Shown here: piece by piece, positions 37,113-43,075 of the stretch | How the letters are laid out: the number at the start of each line of letters is the position of its first letter | How positions within the stretch are numbered: position 1 is the stretch's first letter | DNA from: an uncultured Clostridia bacterium | GTDB taxonomy: Bacteria; Bacillota; Clostridia; TANB77; CAG-508 | DNA: 43,075 nucleotides | Direction: 5' to 3' | Assembly (NCBI GenBank): GCA_934121875.1 | Contig: CAKOVG010000008.1 | Location: forward strand, 1-43,075 | Position numbers and translations under genes: made by a program | The notes under the pieces: model-generated | Databases searched by the model: none | The model's input: only the letters and a program-made list of their open reading frames with translations | What the model was told of the DNA's origin: nothing

Positions 37113-37202
37113 TAAACAAATTAGAAACGAGTATAACTCGGCAACCAAGCACAAATTTTATGCGCAGGTTAACAAAGTTAGACGAAGTTTATAATTTGTT
37201 TA
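37113..37202. repeat. Hairpin element copy 1 (rplJ-rplL gap)
   Basis: A 90-bp element bounded by an 11-bp perfect inverted repeat (TAAACAAATTA 37113-37123, TAATTTGTTTA 37192-37202); the right end contains the rplJ stop codon. The interior shares GGCAACC(A/G)AGC, GGTTAACAAAGT and ACGAAGTT with copy 2. In the minus-strand RNA the interior can also fold CGAGU-UAU-ACUCG and GCGCA...UGUGC stems. Confidence 0.65.
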
Positions 37203-37700
37203 GGCGTTAGCTTTTTGCTCCCTAACTGCATCAAGCGCAATAGCCAATTTTGTAATATTGCCAAGTAAAGCTCCTGCCAATTTTGCCATAAGTTCTTGTC
37301 TTGATGGTAATTTTGCTAGAGTTATTATTTCTTCGGCTGTCATTACTTTACCTTCAATAATTCCACCTTTTATTTTGTAGAATTCATTATTTTTAGAGAA
37401 GTTATAAATTATTTTAGATGGTTCTAAATAGTCTTCATCTCCTATTATAAGAGCTGTTGGACCTTCTAGTAAATCATCTAAACCACTTTCTCCATTAGCA
37501 TCTAATGCTCTTTTTATAATGTTGTTTTTTATAACTTTGTATTCACCTTTTACAGCTCTTAATTCTGATCTTAATTTTGTTACATCTGCAACATTAATTC
37601 CTCTGTAGTCTGTTAAAAGAATTACTTTTGCGTCTTTTAATTTTTCAGCTAGTTTATTAACTTCTTCTTCTTTTTGTTTTAAAATGTTTTCACTTGCCAT
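37200..37700 (-). CDS. rplJ: 50S ribosomal protein L10
   Basis: Ribosomal protein L10 (166 residues), the base of the L7/L12 stalk. LLTDYRGINVADVTKLRSELR and EYKVIKNNIIKRAL are the family core; the C-terminal helix that binds L12 dimers is present. ATG 37700 (MASENILKQK) is chosen: it has GGGAGGTG with 6-nt spacing, and the upstream start would lie inside that site. It is controlled by the L10 leader just upstream. Confidence 0.96.
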   Translation of the reverse strand: MASENILKQKEEEVNKLAEKLKDAKVILLTDYRGINVADVTKLRSELRAVKGEYKVIKNNIIKRALDANGESGLDDLLEGPTALIIGDEDYLEPSKIIYNFSKNNEFYKIKGGIIEGKVMTAEEIITLAKLPSRQELMAKLAGALLGNITKLAIALDAVREQKANA

Positions 37701-37716
37701 TTTTTTCACCTCCCAA

Positions 37717-37833
37717 ATAAAAATCCAATCAATTTGCCTATTCTTACTAAGACAAAGATTGATTGGATATATCCGTTTCTTTCTTTACCTCGGTAAGACT
37801 TAAGTGTATGCTTACTTTCTTCGGCAATATTAT
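37717..37833 (-). promoter_or_regulatory. L10 leader (autoregulatory attenuator of rplJ-rplL)
   Basis: In the RNA, ATCCAATCAAT (37723-37733 complement) pairs with ATTGATTGGAT (37758-37768) and is followed by U5AUUU, a terminator. Just upstream are a GGATATATCC element and CTTACCGAGGTAAG, which contains the CCGAGGU core typical of the L10-(L12)4 binding site. This matches the known Firmicutes L10 leader in order and position between rplA and rplJ. Confidence 0.8.
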
Positions 37834-38517
37834 TTATTTTTGATCAATATACATACTTGGTCCCATTGTAGTAGATATAGCTACACTTTTAATATATTGT
37901 CCTTTTGCAGCTGCAGGTTTTGCTTTTATAATAGCATTTACAACTGTTTCATAGTTTTCTAGTAGTTTATCTGCTCCAAATGATACCTTTCCAAAACCTA
38001 GGTGAACAATATTATTTTTGTCAAGTCTGTATTCAACTTTTCCTGATTTAATTTCTTGGATTGCTTTTGTAACATCCATTGTTACTGTACCTGATTTAGG
38101 GTTTGGCATTAAACCTTTTGGTCCTAATATTTTACCTAATCTACCTACAACTCCCATCATATCTGGAGTTGCAACAATAACATCATAGTCAAACCAGTTT
38201 TCTTTTTCAATTTTTGGTATTAATTCTTCTGCTCCAACAAAATCAGCTCCTGCTTTAGTAGCTTCGTCTGCTTTTGGTCCTTTAGCAAATACTAATACTT
38301 TTTGAGTTTTACCAGTACCATTTGGAAGTACTGTTGTTCCTCTTACTTGTTGATCAGCTTGTTTTGAATCTACACCTAATTTCATGTGTAATTCTACTGT
38401 TTCATCAAATTTTGTTTTTGGCATTTTTTCAATTGTATCTAAAGCTTCTTTCGCTGTGTACAATTTATTTCTATCAATTAGCTTTTCAGCATCTTGATAT
38501 CTCTTTCCTTTTTTCAT
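37834..38517 (-). CDS. rplA: 50S ribosomal protein L1
   Basis: Ribosomal protein L1 (227 residues) of the L1 stalk, which moves deacylated tRNA. Signatures are GTTVLPNGTGKTQKVLVFAKG, DVIVATPDMMGVVGRLGKILGPKGLMPNPKSGT and the terminal SVAISTTMGPSMYID. The start follows AAAGGAGGTAAAA. It is 60 bp after rplK, the standard order. Confidence 0.98.
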   Translation of the reverse strand: MKKGKRYQDAEKLIDRNKLYTAKEALDTIEKMPKTKFDETVELHMKLGVDSKQADQQVRGTTVLPNGTGKTQKVLVFAKGPKADEATKAGADFVGAEELIPKIEKENWFDYDVIVATPDMMGVVGRLGKILGPKGLMPNPKSGTVTMDVTKAIQEIKSGKVEYRLDKNNIVHLGFGKVSFGADKLLENYETVVNAIIKAKPAAAKGQYIKSVAISTTMGPSMYIDQK

Positions 38518-38577
38518 TTTTACCTCCTTTGGTTCAATCGAAAATTGCTACTCAATTTTCTCCCAATTTATTTTGTT

Positions 38578-39006
38578 TTAGTCTTCTACAACTACACCCA
38601 TAGATCTAGCAGTTCCTGCTACCATACTCATAGCAGATTCTAATGATTCTGCATTTAAGTCTGGCATTTTCTTTTTAGCAATTTCTTCAACTTGTGCTTT
38701 GTTTAGTTTTGCTACTTTATCTCTATTAGGTTTTCCAGAACCTTTTTCAATTTTTGCAGATTGTTTAATCAAAACTGCCATTGGTGGTTCTTTAGTAATA
38801 AATTCAAATGATTTATCTTTGTAAACAGTGATAACAACTGGAATTAAAGTTCCTGCCATTTGTGCTGTTTTGTCATTGAATTGTTTTACAAAATCCATAA
38901 TATTAACACCACTACCACCTAATGCTGGTCCAACTGGTGGAGCTGGTGATGCTTTACCTCCTGGAATTTGTAATTTAATTATATTACTTACTTCCTTTTC
39001 TGCCAT
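38578..39006 (-). CDS. rplK: 50S ribosomal protein L11
   Basis: Ribosomal protein L11 (142 residues), part of the GTPase-associated centre. It has KLQIPGGKASPAPPVGPALGGSGVNIMDFVKQFN at the N-terminus and SMVAGTARSMGVVVE at the C-terminus. The start follows AAAAAGGAGGTGCTATAACA. A 250-bp gap with a hairpin element separates it from nusG, much wider than usual. Confidence 0.98.
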   Translation of the reverse strand: MAEKEVSNIIKLQIPGGKASPAPPVGPALGGSGVNIMDFVKQFNDKTAQMAGTLIPVVITVYKDKSFEFITKEPPMAVLIKQSAKIEKGSGKPNRDKVAKLNKAQVEEIAKKKMPDLNAESLESAMSMVAGTARSMGVVVED

Positions 39007-39137
39007 TGTTATAGCACCTCCTTTTTGTGTTTTGTAATATGTATATTAATCTAAAATTTTAATTTATAACGCTTACATTTGCTTTTTTGTATTAACATAA
39101 TTGCCATAAATCAAAATTTAAATTACAAACTATTATG

Positions 39138-39257
39138 ATTTTAATTTAGAACAAGTAGTACGAGGCAACCGAGCAAAATTTTCTGAAACTATACTAGCGT
39201 ATGTTGAAGAAAATTTTGTGATGGTTAACAAAGTAATACGAAGTTATAAATTAAAAT
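39138..39257. repeat. Hairpin element copy 2 (nusG-rplK gap)
   Basis: A 120-bp element bounded by an 11-bp perfect inverted repeat (ATTTTAATTTA 39138-39148, TAAATTAAAAT 39247-39257); the right end touches the nusG stop codon. The interior matches copy 1 at GGCAACC(A/G)AGC and GGTTAACAAAGT, then has an AAAATTTTCT/AGAAAATTTT apical stem that copy 1 lacks. A further copy of the arm (AATTTTAATTTATAAC) lies at 39055-39070. Confidence 0.65.
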
Positions 39258-39787
39258 TAGATTTTTTGGACTTGAGAAAACTCCAACTCAACAGGTGTTT
39301 CTCTGCCAAACATAGAAACTAATACTTTTACTTTATGTTTTTCTTTATTGATTTCTGTTACAATTCCAGTAAAGTCTGTTAGTGCCCCATCCATTATACG
39401 AACAGTATCATTAACACTATAGTCCACATTAATTTCCATTTGTTCAAATCCCATTTTTCTAATTTCATCATCAGTTAGTGGAATAGGATCTGTGCCTGAA
39501 CCAACAAAGCCTGTAACACCTCTAGTATTTCTTACTATATACCATGTTTTTTCTGTTACAATCATTTTAACTAAAACATAACCTGGAAAAACTTTTTTTA
39601 GATTTGTTTTTCTTTGTCCTTCTTTAATTTCTATTTGTTCTTCCATTGGAACAATAATATCAAAAAAGTACTCTTCTAACTCTCTATTTTTAATAGTTTT
39701 TTCTAAGTCTGTTTTTACTTTGTTTTCATAGCCAGAATATGTATGTACTACATACCATCTTGGTACTAATTCTTCATTTTGAGACAT
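39257..39787 (-). CDS. nusG: Transcription termination/antitermination protein NusG
   Basis: A 176-residue NusG with an N-terminal NGN domain (WYVVHTYSGYENKVKTDLEK, FPGYVLVKM, VRNTRGVTGFVGSG) and a C-terminal KOW domain (VRIMDGALTDFTGIVTEINKEK, then VLVSMFGRETPVELEF). It couples RNA polymerase to ribosomes and Rho. ATG 39787 (MSQNEEL) is chosen; it follows AAGGAGG at 8 nt and gives the family length. Confidence 0.97.
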   Translation of the reverse strand: MSQNEELVPRWYVVHTYSGYENKVKTDLEKTIKNRELEEYFFDIIVPMEEQIEIKEGQRKTNLKKVFPGYVLVKMIVTEKTWYIVRNTRGVTGFVGSGTDPIPLTDDEIRKMGFEQMEINVDYSVNDTVRIMDGALTDFTGIVTEINKEKHKVKVLVSMFGRETPVELEFSQVQKI

Positions 39788-39803
39788 ATTGTTAGCCTCC
39801 TTA

Positions 39804-40157
39804 TTATTCATTTACTGTATTATTTGCAGCTTCATTATTAACATTTTCTTCATTTAAAATGTTATCTATTGCATTGTTTGCTTGTTCATTAGTAGCTGTA
39901 TTTTGTTCACTATGAGATTCTACAAATTTCTTTATTCTATTAATCCCCTGTTTATTTGCAAATTCAAATACTAAATCTAATGCAAACACAATAGCAGCCG
40001 TAATAAGTACAATTACAATAACTGCAACTGTAGAATTAACAAGTTGCTTTGGTGTTGGCCAAATTACTCTTTTTAATTCTGCCTTAAAATCTTTAAAAAA
40101 GTGTTTGTTTTCTTTCTTCTCTTTTTTATCGTTTTTAGATACTTCTTTTTTAGGCAT
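39804..40157 (-). CDS. secE: Preprotein translocase subunit SecE with Asn/Glu-rich tail
   Basis: A 117-residue SecE of the SecYEG channel. It has a basic N-terminus, the amphipathic helix FFKDFKAELKRVIWPTPKQL, and one membrane helix (VNSTVAVIVIVLITAAIVFALDLV). Unlike the usual 60-75 residue forms, it continues with a ~50-residue tail rich in Asn and Glu. ATG 40157 (MPKKEVSK) follows AAGGGGGAAA. It lies between rpmG and nusG, the standard order. Confidence 0.94.
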   Translation of the reverse strand: MPKKEVSKNDKKEKKENKHFFKDFKAELKRVIWPTPKQLVNSTVAVIVIVLITAAIVFALDLVFEFANKQGINRIKKFVESHSEQNTATNEQANNAIDNILNEENVNNEAANNTVNE

Positions 40158-40179
40158 CTTAATTTCCCCCTTAAAAGGC

Positions 40180-40344
40180 TTATTTTGTTTCTTTATGTGT
40201 TGTACGTTTTTTGCAGAATTTGCAATACTTAACAACTTCTAATCTATCTGTATTGTTCTTTTTGTTTTTTTCTGTTAAATAATTTCTTCTTTTACATTCT
40301 GTACATTCTAATGTAATTGGTTCTCTTGCTCCTTTTGTAGCCAT
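40180..40344 (-). CDS. rpmG: 50S ribosomal protein L33
   Basis: A 54-residue L33 starting MATKGAREPITLECTECK. Both Cys pairs are present (Cys14/17 and Cys41/44), so this is the zinc-binding form. KRRNYLTEKNKKNN and KKRTTHKETK are typical. ATG 40344 follows GGAGGTG. It is the first gene of the rpmG-secE-nusG-rplKAJL unit and is 22 bp before secE. Confidence 0.96.
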   Translation of the reverse strand: MATKGAREPITLECTECKRRNYLTEKNKKNNTDRLEVVKYCKFCKKRTTHKETK

Positions 40345-40384
40345 TTAACACACCTCCAGCTTATGCTTTTTTGAATTTCATTTT

Positions 40385-40415
40385 TTTAAGCGTATGTTTC
40401 TTACATACGCTTAAA
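40385..40415 (-). promoter_or_regulatory. 5'-end hairpin of the ribosomal-protein operon
   Basis: TTAAGCGTATGT and ACATACGCTTAA form a 12-13 bp stem starting almost at the predicted transcription start (about 40410). The mRNA would therefore begin with a hairpin, a feature that usually protects transcripts from 5'-end-dependent decay. It has no U-tract, so it is not a terminator. Confidence 0.5.
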
Positions 40416-40416
40416 T

Positions 40417-40445
40417 ATCATACCATGTTTTTACAAATATGTCAA
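40417..40445 (-). promoter_or_regulatory. Sigma-A promoter of rpmG-secE-nusG-rplKAJL
   Basis: TTGACA (40445-40440), 17 bp, TATGAT (40422-40417) on the minus strand; a near-consensus promoter expected of a ribosomal-protein operon. Confidence 0.8.
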
Positions 40446-40589
40446 CTATTCTGGTACATTTTCTTTATTTTCTTAAGTTGTTTTTTTAATTTCTACCTTT
40501 TTATGTAATTATATTTGATTTGCTCAATAATATGCTGTTATTCTATTATATTAAAATCTGATTTTTTCTAATTATGTTTACCCTTTATT

Positions 40590-41162
40590 TTAATTATGTC
40601 TCTTTTTCTTTTGTACTGAATATCCAAATTTTCCAATTTGTTTTCCTAATGTAAAATATTTTCCATTAGCATATGTGATTAAATCACATTTTGTTATATC
40701 AAAGGCTCCTTTATTATCTATATATTTTTCGTCTGCGTCTATTGATAATATTTCTGCCATAAACATATCATGAGATCCTAGTTCTTTTATTTCAACTACT
40801 TTACATTCAATAGATACTGGGCTTTCTTTTATAAGTGGGCATTTTACAAATTTTCCTTTTTCCTTTGTCAAATGCATCTCTTTAAATTTATCTGCTTTAG
40901 CACCTGTTTTTACTCCACACCAGTCTGTTGCATATGCAAGTTGTTTATTGGTTAAATTTATAGCAAATTCCATGTTTTTAGCTATTATATTATGAGAAAA
41001 TCTTTCTTTTCTAATTGATATATAACACATTGGTCTATCGGTATTTATTATTCCTGTCCATGCAACTGTTATAATGTTACTTTTGTTCATATCTCCACAA
41101 GATACCATTACAACCGGTAATGGGTATATAAATGTTCCTGGTTTCCATATTACTTTGCTCAT
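40590..41162 (-). CDS. Flavin reductase family (FMN-binding) protein
   Basis: A 190-residue split-barrel flavin reductase-like protein. The N-terminal PLPVVMVSCGD...NIITVAWTGIINTDRPMCYISI motif and SHNIIAKNMEFAINL are typical of the FMN-binding group common in anaerobes, which often act as NAD(P)H-flavin or ferric reductases or flavoredoxins. Specific partner unknown. The start follows AGAGGGGATAAA. A 245-bp gap before rpmG holds the rpmG promoter and leader. Confidence 0.88.
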   Translation of the reverse strand: MSKVIWKPGTFIYPLPVVMVSCGDMNKSNIITVAWTGIINTDRPMCYISIRKERFSHNIIAKNMEFAINLTNKQLAYATDWCGVKTGAKADKFKEMHLTKEKGKFVKCPLIKESPVSIECKVVEIKELGSHDMFMAEILSIDADEKYIDNKGAFDITKCDLITYANGKYFTLGKQIGKFGYSVQKKKRHN

Positions 41163-41247
41163 ATTTTATCCCCTCTTTGATTAATATTTTTTTATTTGTT
41201 CTTTATCCAAATTTGCATTTATTAATAGTTTATTTCTTTCAAAGCAC

Positions 41248-42097
41248 TTATTTTATGTTTCTTATCTTTCTTTTAGCCTCTTCATATCCTCTTTTATATA
41301 AATAATCCATTTGGCTAGCATCTAATAATGAAACATCCTTTGTATGAATCTTTAATAGGTAGTCTGCTCCTTCTAATTCATAATTTGAAAGTTCGTGTCC
41401 CATTATATCAATAGAATCTACTATTACATCTAAAATATTCTTATTTCCTTTATATTTTATGTCTTTGGTAAATACAACTGAAATCACAGCATCTACACCA
41501 TTTTCCTTTAATTCTTTCCATGGAACATTTTCTCTAATTCCTCCATCCACTAATTCTGTTTCCTTATATATACAAGGTGAAAACACTCCTGGGTAACTAC
41601 AACTTGCTCTTACTGCTTTACCTATATTAATGTCATTTATATATTTTACTTTATCTGAATACCCTCTAGTTTCTTTTATAGATGAAAAAATATATACTGT
41701 TCCAGTGTTCAAGTCTACACTTGGTATTAATAAATTTTTATTGATGTCTCTTATATTTTTTATTCCTTTTTTATTGCAAGCTTGACTAATTATTTTTTCT
41801 ATTGTATTTCCACTATTAAGTCCATCTATGCAAATTTTTCTAGTCAGTATAAACCCACCAACTAATTTAAGTATGTTTCGCCAATCTACATATTTTATTT
41901 TTTTAGCATATATTTTAAATAAATCATATATTTCATCTGCATTATATCCACAAGCATATAATGTTGCAACTATACTTCCTGAAGATGTCCCCGCTATATA
42001 ATCAAAATGTAACTTTTCTTCTTCTAGTGCTTTTATAACTCCTATGTGTGCTGCCCCTTTAATACCTCCACCGCGATAAACATAAACCTAACTTCAT
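41248..42097 (-). CDS. Patatin-like phospholipase, interrupted by a +1 frame change at a CGG codon
   Basis: A patatin-family lipid acyl hydrolase (about 282 residues after correction). ATG 42097 opens MKLGLCLS; the next codon is CGG (42073-42071) and zero-frame reading stops at TAA four codons later. Skipping the C gives GGGIKGAAHIGVIKALEE, the oxyanion-hole motif GGGxKG. The nucleophile follows in GTSSG (Ser38), and the catalytic Asp is in ELVDGGIREN (about Asp184). There is no ATG, GTG or TTG in that frame before TTG 41712, which would remove the oxyanion hole and Ser38. The gene therefore needs recoding to be functional. The final 80 residues include a typical DYLLKIHTKD segment. The Ser-Asp dyad is intact. 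Confidence 0.88.
42071..42073 (-). other. CGG codon at a +1 frame change (patatin gene)
   Basis: Zero frame reads TGT TTA TCG CGG TGG AGG TAT TAA. Skipping one base gives TCG GGT GGA GGT ATT AAA GGG, the invariant Gly-Gly-Gly-x-Lys-Gly oxyanion hole. Confidence 0.85.
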
Positions 42098-42276
42098 ATA
42101 ATCACCTATTTAATAATATGAAATTAATTTAATAATATTATCTTTTATATAATATTATTTTCAAGAGTTCCTATCACTGTTTTATCAATTTAGCATTTCT
42201 TATTCATAATTTTACAATAGTTAATATAATTTGTTTGTCTTACTCTTTCCTATTTGATAGTATATGTTTTCAAAAT

Positions 42277-42669
42277 TTAATTGCTTTGTGTATGATGATC
42301 TAGTTTAAATTCTCTTAGTATTGGTAATATTTGGTCTTCAAACTCTGGATAGAATTTATACAAAGTGTCATAAGCATTTAAAATTTTATCAGGTTTAGTA
42401 AATCTTGCACATTCCCAATCTATTATCATATCAATATAGTCATTTTTAGTCTTTTTTAGATTATTTTTATGATGCCTTGCTGTTTTTCTGTGAAAATTTT
42501 TGACTTTTTCAAATGGTAAGAAATTGTATAATATAACCTTATCTAGGTCATGTATTAAACTCCTCCAAGTATTATGTCCTAATAATTGCTTTTCAACATT
42601 TTTATATGACTTTCTATGTGCTTTTGTATAATTTATTGCATTTAAATTTTCTTTTCTATGTTTTAACAT
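42277..42669 (-). CDS. Small uncharacterised His/Asp-rich protein
   Basis: A 130-residue basic, soluble protein I do not recognise with certainty. It has a possible metal-binding pattern: H-N-T-W-R-S-L-I-H-D-L-D-K near 52-64, ARHHKN near 84-89, and DWECARFTKPDK near 103-114. These recall HD-domain-like or DUF5662-like small proteins. There is no signal peptide or membrane segment. The start follows AGAGGTCG. It stands alone between the rRNA operon end and the patatin gene; the ~180 bp on its downstream side show nothing else. Confidence 0.72.
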   Translation of the reverse strand: MLKHRKENLNAINYTKAHRKSYKNVEKQLLGHNTWRSLIHDLDKVILYNFLPFEKVKNFHRKTARHHKNNLKKTKNDYIDMIIDWECARFTKPDKILNAYDTLYKFYPEFEDQILPILREFKLDHHTQSN

Positions 42670-42823
42670 TTATTATCGACCTCTTTTAAAATAATTTTTC
42701 ATTATTAATCTTCATTTTTTATAAAAATTTTATTTAATGTATAATCTTAAATTTAAAATTAGTTTTTTAATTATTTATTATTTTGCTTCAATTAAATATG
42801 TTTATATTATACTATAATAAGCC

Positions 42824-42886
42824 AAAAATACAAGTTTAAAATTACAATTCAATAAATGATTATTATAATTTTAAACTTGTATTTTT
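42824..42886. terminator. 21-bp perfect hairpin downstream of the rRNA operon
   Basis: A 21-bp exact inverted repeat (AAAAATACAAGTTTAAAATTA, 42824-42844, with its complement 42866-42886) has a 21-nt loop and T-runs on both strands. It lies ~120 bp after the 5S gene and probably ends the rRNA transcript. The rest of 42670-43008 is AT-rich, with no gene seen. Confidence 0.7.
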
Positions 42887-43008
42887 TCTTTATAATAAGA
42901 AATGTGGTTTCATCATATATACATTTTGCTTTACAAATATTCACAGTTTACAATAACTTAAACATTGTTATATAACAAAAACTTTGATTTTTTTATATAA
43001 TAAAAAAA

Positions 43009-43075
43009 CTGGCGACAACCTATTTTCTCAGCAGGGTAACCCGCAAATATCGTCGGCACATTGGAGCTTGACTTC
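43009..43075 (-). rRNA. rrf: 5S ribosomal RNA, 3' part
   Basis: The minus strand reads GAAGTCAAGCTCCAATGTGC then CGATGATATTTGCGGG-like sequence, and ends CTGCTGAGAAAATAGG, GTTGTCGCCAG. This is the conserved 3' two-thirds of 5S rRNA (loop B GAAGUCAAGCUC, closing helix ending GCCAG). The gene runs off the window edge, so an rRNA operon lies immediately to the right, transcribed leftwards. Confidence 0.9.

Noticed and set aside
37113..37202. tRNA-like gene in the rplJ-rplL gap
   Set aside because: It has an outer stem and internal hairpins, but no T-loop consensus, D-loop GG or 7-bp anticodon-arm arrangement.
760..42097. Sequencing or assembly errors as the cause of the five frame changes
   Set aside because: The extra base is not in homopolymers, each break has CGG in the zero frame, and CGG strings out of frame are intact. 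Random or motif-driven error would not respect the reading frame. Raw reads would be needed to exclude it fully.
15285..42097. Simple reassignment of CGG to another amino acid
   Set aside because: Reading CGG as any residue in frame leads to a stop within four codons in yabG and patatin, and within about 25 in the flavoprotein. Only a +1 change restores homology.
1..43075. CRISPR arrays, insertion sequences, prophage or integrase genes
   Set aside because: No spaced direct repeats, transposase, integrase or phage motifs were seen.

Overview
The window comes from a very AT-rich, spore-forming, Gram-positive Firmicute, most likely an uncultured gut-type Clostridia. The evidence is the base composition, strong AGGAGG-type ribosome sites, class-typical TTGACA-17-TATAAT promoters, and sporulation genes (spoIIID, yabG, yunB, a SPOCS/LysM protein). 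There is no phage, insertion sequence or CRISPR array. It is a chromosomal core region of about 40 protein genes plus the 3' end of a 5S rRNA, mostly on the minus strand.

Layout. 88-6366: yigZ, a BaiN/HI0933-like flavoprotein, a PLP lyase-family protein, a WG-repeat protein and a CBS-domain membrane protein. 6493-8540: a sortase with its pilin/adhesin-like substrate. 8705-11384: a YitT protein, an Elp3-like radical SAM protein and rnc. 11486-12464: rplM-rpsI on the plus strand. 12507-16110: sporulation genes yunB, SPOCS-LysM, veg and yabG. 16285-18631: an ABC exporter. 18793-22097: spoIIID, a zinc-ribbon protein, an HtrA protease and an M23 peptidase. 22332-27073: a DUF2207 membrane protein and a calcium P-type ATPase. 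27241-36411: a MurE-like ligase, smc with an unknown upstream partner, an MtaD-like amidohydrolase, acpP and plsX. 36652-40344: the rpmG-secE-nusG-rplK-rplA-rplJ-rplL operon with an L10 leader. 40590-43075: a flavin reductase, a patatin phospholipase, a small unknown protein and the 5S rRNA end.

The main discovery is a decoding anomaly. Four genes (the BaiN-like flavoprotein, yabG, DUF2207 and patatin) are each broken by a +1 frame change, twice in DUF2207. At all five places the zero-frame codon at the break is CGG. Skipping its C and reading the next three bases as GGN (glycine) restores the family sequence, in three cases placing a glycine where the family has a conserved one. I found no in-frame CGG codon in any of the other ~36 genes (about 12,700 codons in all, scanned by eye). 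CGG strings split as NNC-GGN are common and cause no break. This points to CGG being unassigned in this lineage and acting as a +1 frameshift, or CGGN four-base, signal.

A second unexplained structure is a pair of related hairpin elements (37113-37202 and 39138-39257) with 11-bp terminal inverted repeats. They sit exactly at the stop codons of rplJ and nusG in the ribosomal-protein operon.
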